Part shown: positions 61,617-64,000 of the stretch, in pieces
Layout: every line of letters begins with the position of its first letter
Numbering within the stretch: position 1 is the first letter of the stretch
Source of the DNA: Spongiibacter nanhainus
Lineage (GTDB): Bacteria; Pseudomonadota; Gammaproteobacteria; Pseudomonadales; Spongiibacteraceae
Reading direction: 5' to 3'
NCBI RefSeq assembly: GCF_016132545.1
Contig: NZ_CP066167.1
Coordinates: forward strand, 647,001 to 711,000
DNA: 64,000 nucleotides
Made by a program: the position numbers and the translations under genes
The notes under the pieces: generated by a model
What the model saw: only the letters and a program-made list of their open reading frames with translations
Databases searched by the model: none
What the model was told of the DNA's origin: nothing

Positions 61617-64000
61617 TGCGCAGTCTTGGTAAGTGTCCCTCGTTCAGGTCTGGTTTGAGCAAGGCCTTCCTACACAGACCCCAGCCACCCGAGGCTACAC
61701 CGATGGCTACACTCGTGGGAAAGGGAGTCAGGTTGAGTTCGCTGTCCCGCTGTTGTGCGGTGTTCGCTGCTCAGCTCTTGTTAGTCGCCTGTCAAAGTGG
61801 CGTTCGTAGCGATCTGCAGAGCCAGACCATTGGCGAGCTGATAGACAACAGTGGTCTGCGTCCCGAGCAGATGGGAATTTCCGTCGAAAAGTCCGCGACA
61901 GCCTCAGTGACTGTAGCCAAGGAAAACACCCAGGCTGCGCTGGAACGCTCCACTGACGATGCTATCGATCACTACGACAAGGTCGTCTCCGTTGAGGCTC
62001 AGCCAGCCGTACGTGCCGAGTCGCTACGACGTTCCGCGGATCTTCGCATCGAGCGAGCAGAGCAGCTACAGATCGATGGTGAAGGGGGAGTCAGCACACA
62101 ACTGGATGCGGCCATAGAGGCTTATCAATCTTTGCTGGGGGACTACCGAGATTACACAAATCGTGCCCAGGTCTACTATCAACTTGCCCGCGCTTACGAG
62201 CTGTCGGGGGACCCGGAGCGCACCATTCACTACTTACTGGCGGCGTCAGAGGCGCCCTACAGCGGCGATATTGCCAGTGAGGCGCAATTCCGTGCCGCCG
62301 AACTACTCGTTCAGGCAAAACGATATCAGCGAGCAACAGAAGTCTATTCAGCCGTACTCTTAGACGAAAATACTGAGTACAGCGATATAGCCCTCTACAA
62401 GCGGGGCTGGAGTTTTTATCAGATGGCTGACTATCAAGCGGCATTGACCGATATGGGGGGGCTGTTTGAGCAGTTGTTAGCCAGCGAAACCACGACGGTA
62501 GCACTTCCTGATCTGGCATCTCTAAGCGCGGAAGAAGCGGTTTCCCCTATAGAGATAATCAAGGAAGAAAACAGAGAAATGGCAAGGGATGCGATGAGGC
62601 TGAGTGTCCTCAGCCTTGCTGCTGATACATCTCTGCTTCTGCAAGATAGCTTTACAACGCCCTCCGCACTCCGGTTTCGCGACGATATATACCACCAATT
62701 GGGTGACTACTTATTAGAAAAAGAGCGCTATACCGATGCGGCCGATGTCTATCGAGGCATGGTTACTGTCAAGGGGCCGAGTGTTGACTCCGCACCTTAT
62801 ATGGACAAAGCGATAGCGTCTCTGGAAGCTGGCGGCTTTGCTACCTTGGCTATTACCGCCAGAGAAGACTACATCGATCTGTTTGAGCCGTTGCTGGCGC
62901 CAGAGCAAGGGGGAGTCGGAGAGAGCGGTGCTACAGATGAAGTGGCAGAAAATTGGGTTCGCTATTGTCTCGACATAGCCGCTTGGCGCCACAAAGAAGC
63001 GAAGGAAACACCTGAAGCGGAAGCTGACAAGCGCGCGAGCCGTTTCCTGGTGGCTGCCCAGTGGCATGCGCGACTACTGGATAAGTTCCCAAGTCACGCT
63101 GAAGCCGCGCAAACGGCTGTGTATTACGGTGATGCCTTGTACAACGCCGGCGACCTGCAATCCGCTGCCCTAGCCTATGCTCGGGCGGGGTACCAATACC
63201 CGGACTTTGAGGGGGCTGCGGATGCCGCGCTGGCCTCGGTGAAAAGTTATCGAGCGCTCTTAGACCTGGACGATGCCACTAGTGATGCTGGGCTAACGTC
63301 ATTTTTTGAGGCTAGCCAGCGCTTCGTTAACCACTATCCAGACCACAAAGACGCCACAAGTGTGCAGCTGGGGAGCCTTAATGTCCTGTACAGCCAAGAA
63401 CAGTACGAGGCGCTTATTTCGGCTTCTGCCTCAGTGTTGAAGAACCCCGCCCTGTCAGAGGGCCAGCGCGCTGAGCTGCTCGCGATGGTCGCGGAATCGA
63501 ATGTGACTTTGCAGCAGTACTCGGCGGCGGAGCAGGCCTTTTCCAAGCTACTGGCGCTGGAGTCTATAGCGGGTACGGCGCGTGCAGATCAGGTTCGCGA
63601 AAGGCAGGCCTTTGCAGTATACCGCTACGCTGAAACGTTGCGGGACAGTGGCCAAGCTCAGCAACGCACGATCGCTGCTGGCAAACTGCTAGAGGTTGTC
63701 GCCTTGTCCAGGGATGAGTCGATACGGGAGTCCGCTCTGTATGACGCTGCAGTGCTCCGCTATGAGCTGGAGCAATGGCGGGACAGTGCGGCCTTACTTG
63801 CCCGTTTTATGACGATGTTCCCATCCAGTGACCTAGTGCCGGACGCCAGAGGTTTGATCGCGTCTGCCTATGAAGAGGATGGAAATTACGTCGCGGCAGC
63901 GGAAGCCTATCGTCGAATTGCAATGCAGCAAAAGGTCGACCGGGAAATCCGTTTCAACGCCAGCCTAAAGGCGGCTGATCTCTATCGCCGCGACAACAAT
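61616..64000 (+). CDS. Large TPR lipoprotein, 3' end outside the window
   Basis: The frame stays open for 795 codons to the right edge, so the gene is truncated by the window. A GGAGGTGA ribosome site precedes ATG 61616; ATG 61703, with GAGG upstream, would give a more normal 29-residue signal. The lipobox LLLVAC puts the lipidated Cys at residue 59 (or 30). The rest is tandem helical repeats: AIEAYQSLLGDYRDYTNRAQ, YYQLARAYELSGDPERTIHY, DALYNAGDLQSAALAYARAG, FSKLLALES, YEEDGNYVAAAEAYRRIA. This is a BamD/gliding-type TPR scaffold. It likely sits in the outer membrane facing the periplasm with the 59634 product. Confidence 0.82.
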   Translation, partial: MRSLGKCPSFRSGLSKAFLHRPQPPEATPMATLVGKGVRLSSLSRCCAVFAAQLLLVACQSGVRSDLQSQTIGELIDNSGLRPEQMGISVEKSATASVTVAKENTQAALERSTDDAIDHYDKVVSVEAQPAVRAESLRRSADLRIERAEQLQIDGEGGVSTQLDAAIEAYQSLLGDYRDYTNRAQVYYQLARAYELSGDPERTIHYLLAASEAPYSGDIASEAQFRAAELLVQAKRYQRATEVYSAVLLDENTEYSDIALYKRGWSFYQMADYQAALTDMGGLFEQLLASETTTVALPDLASLSAEEAVSPIEIIKEENREMARDAMRLSVLSLAADTSLLLQDSFTTPSALRFRDDIYHQLGDYLLEKERYTDAADVYRGMVTVKGPSVDSAPYMDKAIASLEAGGFATLAITAREDYIDLFEPLLAPEQGGVGESGATDEVAENWVRYCLDIAAWRHKEAKETPEAEADKRASRFLVAAQWHARLLDKFPSHAEAAQTAVYYGDALYNAGDLQSAALAYARAGYQYPDFEGAADAALASVKSYRALLDLDDATSDAGLTSFFEASQRFVNHYPDHKDATSVQLGSLNVLYSQEQYEALISASASVLKNPALSEGQRAELLAMVAESNVTLQQYSAAEQAFSKLLALESIAGTARADQVRERQAFAVYRYAETLRDSGQAQQRTIAAGKLLEVVALSRDESIRESALYDAAVLRYELEQWRDSAALLARFMTMFPSSDLVPDARGLIASAYEEDGNYVAAAEAYRRIAMQQKVDREIRFNASLKAADLYRRDNN

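Overview
This window looks like chromosomal DNA of a marine or halophilic gammaproteobacterium. The gene content and the rather GC-rich sequence fit the Cellvibrionales/Spongiibacteraceae neighbourhood, but that placement is inference from content, not a database match. Pointers are a RegB/RegA redox two-component pair, ectoine catabolism beside glucosylglycerol synthesis (salt adaptation), a TonB receptor with a beta-propeller phytase, two giant type-I-secreted Ig/RTX surface proteins, and assimilatory nitrite reduction. I found no rRNA, tRNA, CRISPR array, prophage or transposase.

Layout. 1-5.3 kb: the 3' end of a choice-of-anchor I beta-propeller gene, regBA, a DUF4382 lipoprotein and a secreted protein with an EF-hand-like loop. 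5.7-23.6 kb: two giant adhesin-like genes on the minus strand share an N-terminal module. They flank an ectoine-degradation operon (doeB2-doeD-doeA-doeC) and a divergent phosphatase-glucosyltransferase fusion (ggpPS). 23.8-29.3 kb: TonB receptor, phytase and SSS symporter, a likely phytate-use locus. 29.6-35.5 kb: a degenerate GGDEF protein with an AraC regulator, a fructosamine-kinase-family protein, a DEAD-box helicase and RF3. 35.7-36.9 kb: a small coiled-coil exported protein and a 630-bp nested palindromic element. 37-48.9 kb: mostly housekeeping genes (rsuA, rsmC-like, AsmA, sfsA, Rieske, patatin, M15 peptidase, cysE, sulfotransferase, metal permease with MerR regulator, ppa).

49-64 kb is the most interesting part. 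Divergent nirBD and narK-kinase/phosphatase are followed by a four-gene operon: DUF3034 outer-membrane protein, exported truncated haemoglobin, membrane FMN-binding protein and PepSY membrane protein. Then come two large coupled genes, an exported helical protein and a TPR lipoprotein, the second running off the window. Four sites matching TGGCAY-N5-TTGCW, the sigma-54 -24/-12 signature, lie before nirB, narK, the DUF3034 operon and the TPR pair. All lie within about 7.2 kb, so the region reads as one sigma-54 regulon. The exported haemoglobin/FMN/PepSY set is my best candidate for an undescribed system: an extracytoplasmic electron-transfer chain to a haem protein, possibly for NO or oxygen chemistry linked to nitrogen metabolism.

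No nitrate reductase (nasA/nasC) is present, although nirBD and narK are; no type I secretion apparatus accompanies the giant adhesins; and no ectABC accompanies the ectoine-degradation operon. These partners would have to lie elsewhere.
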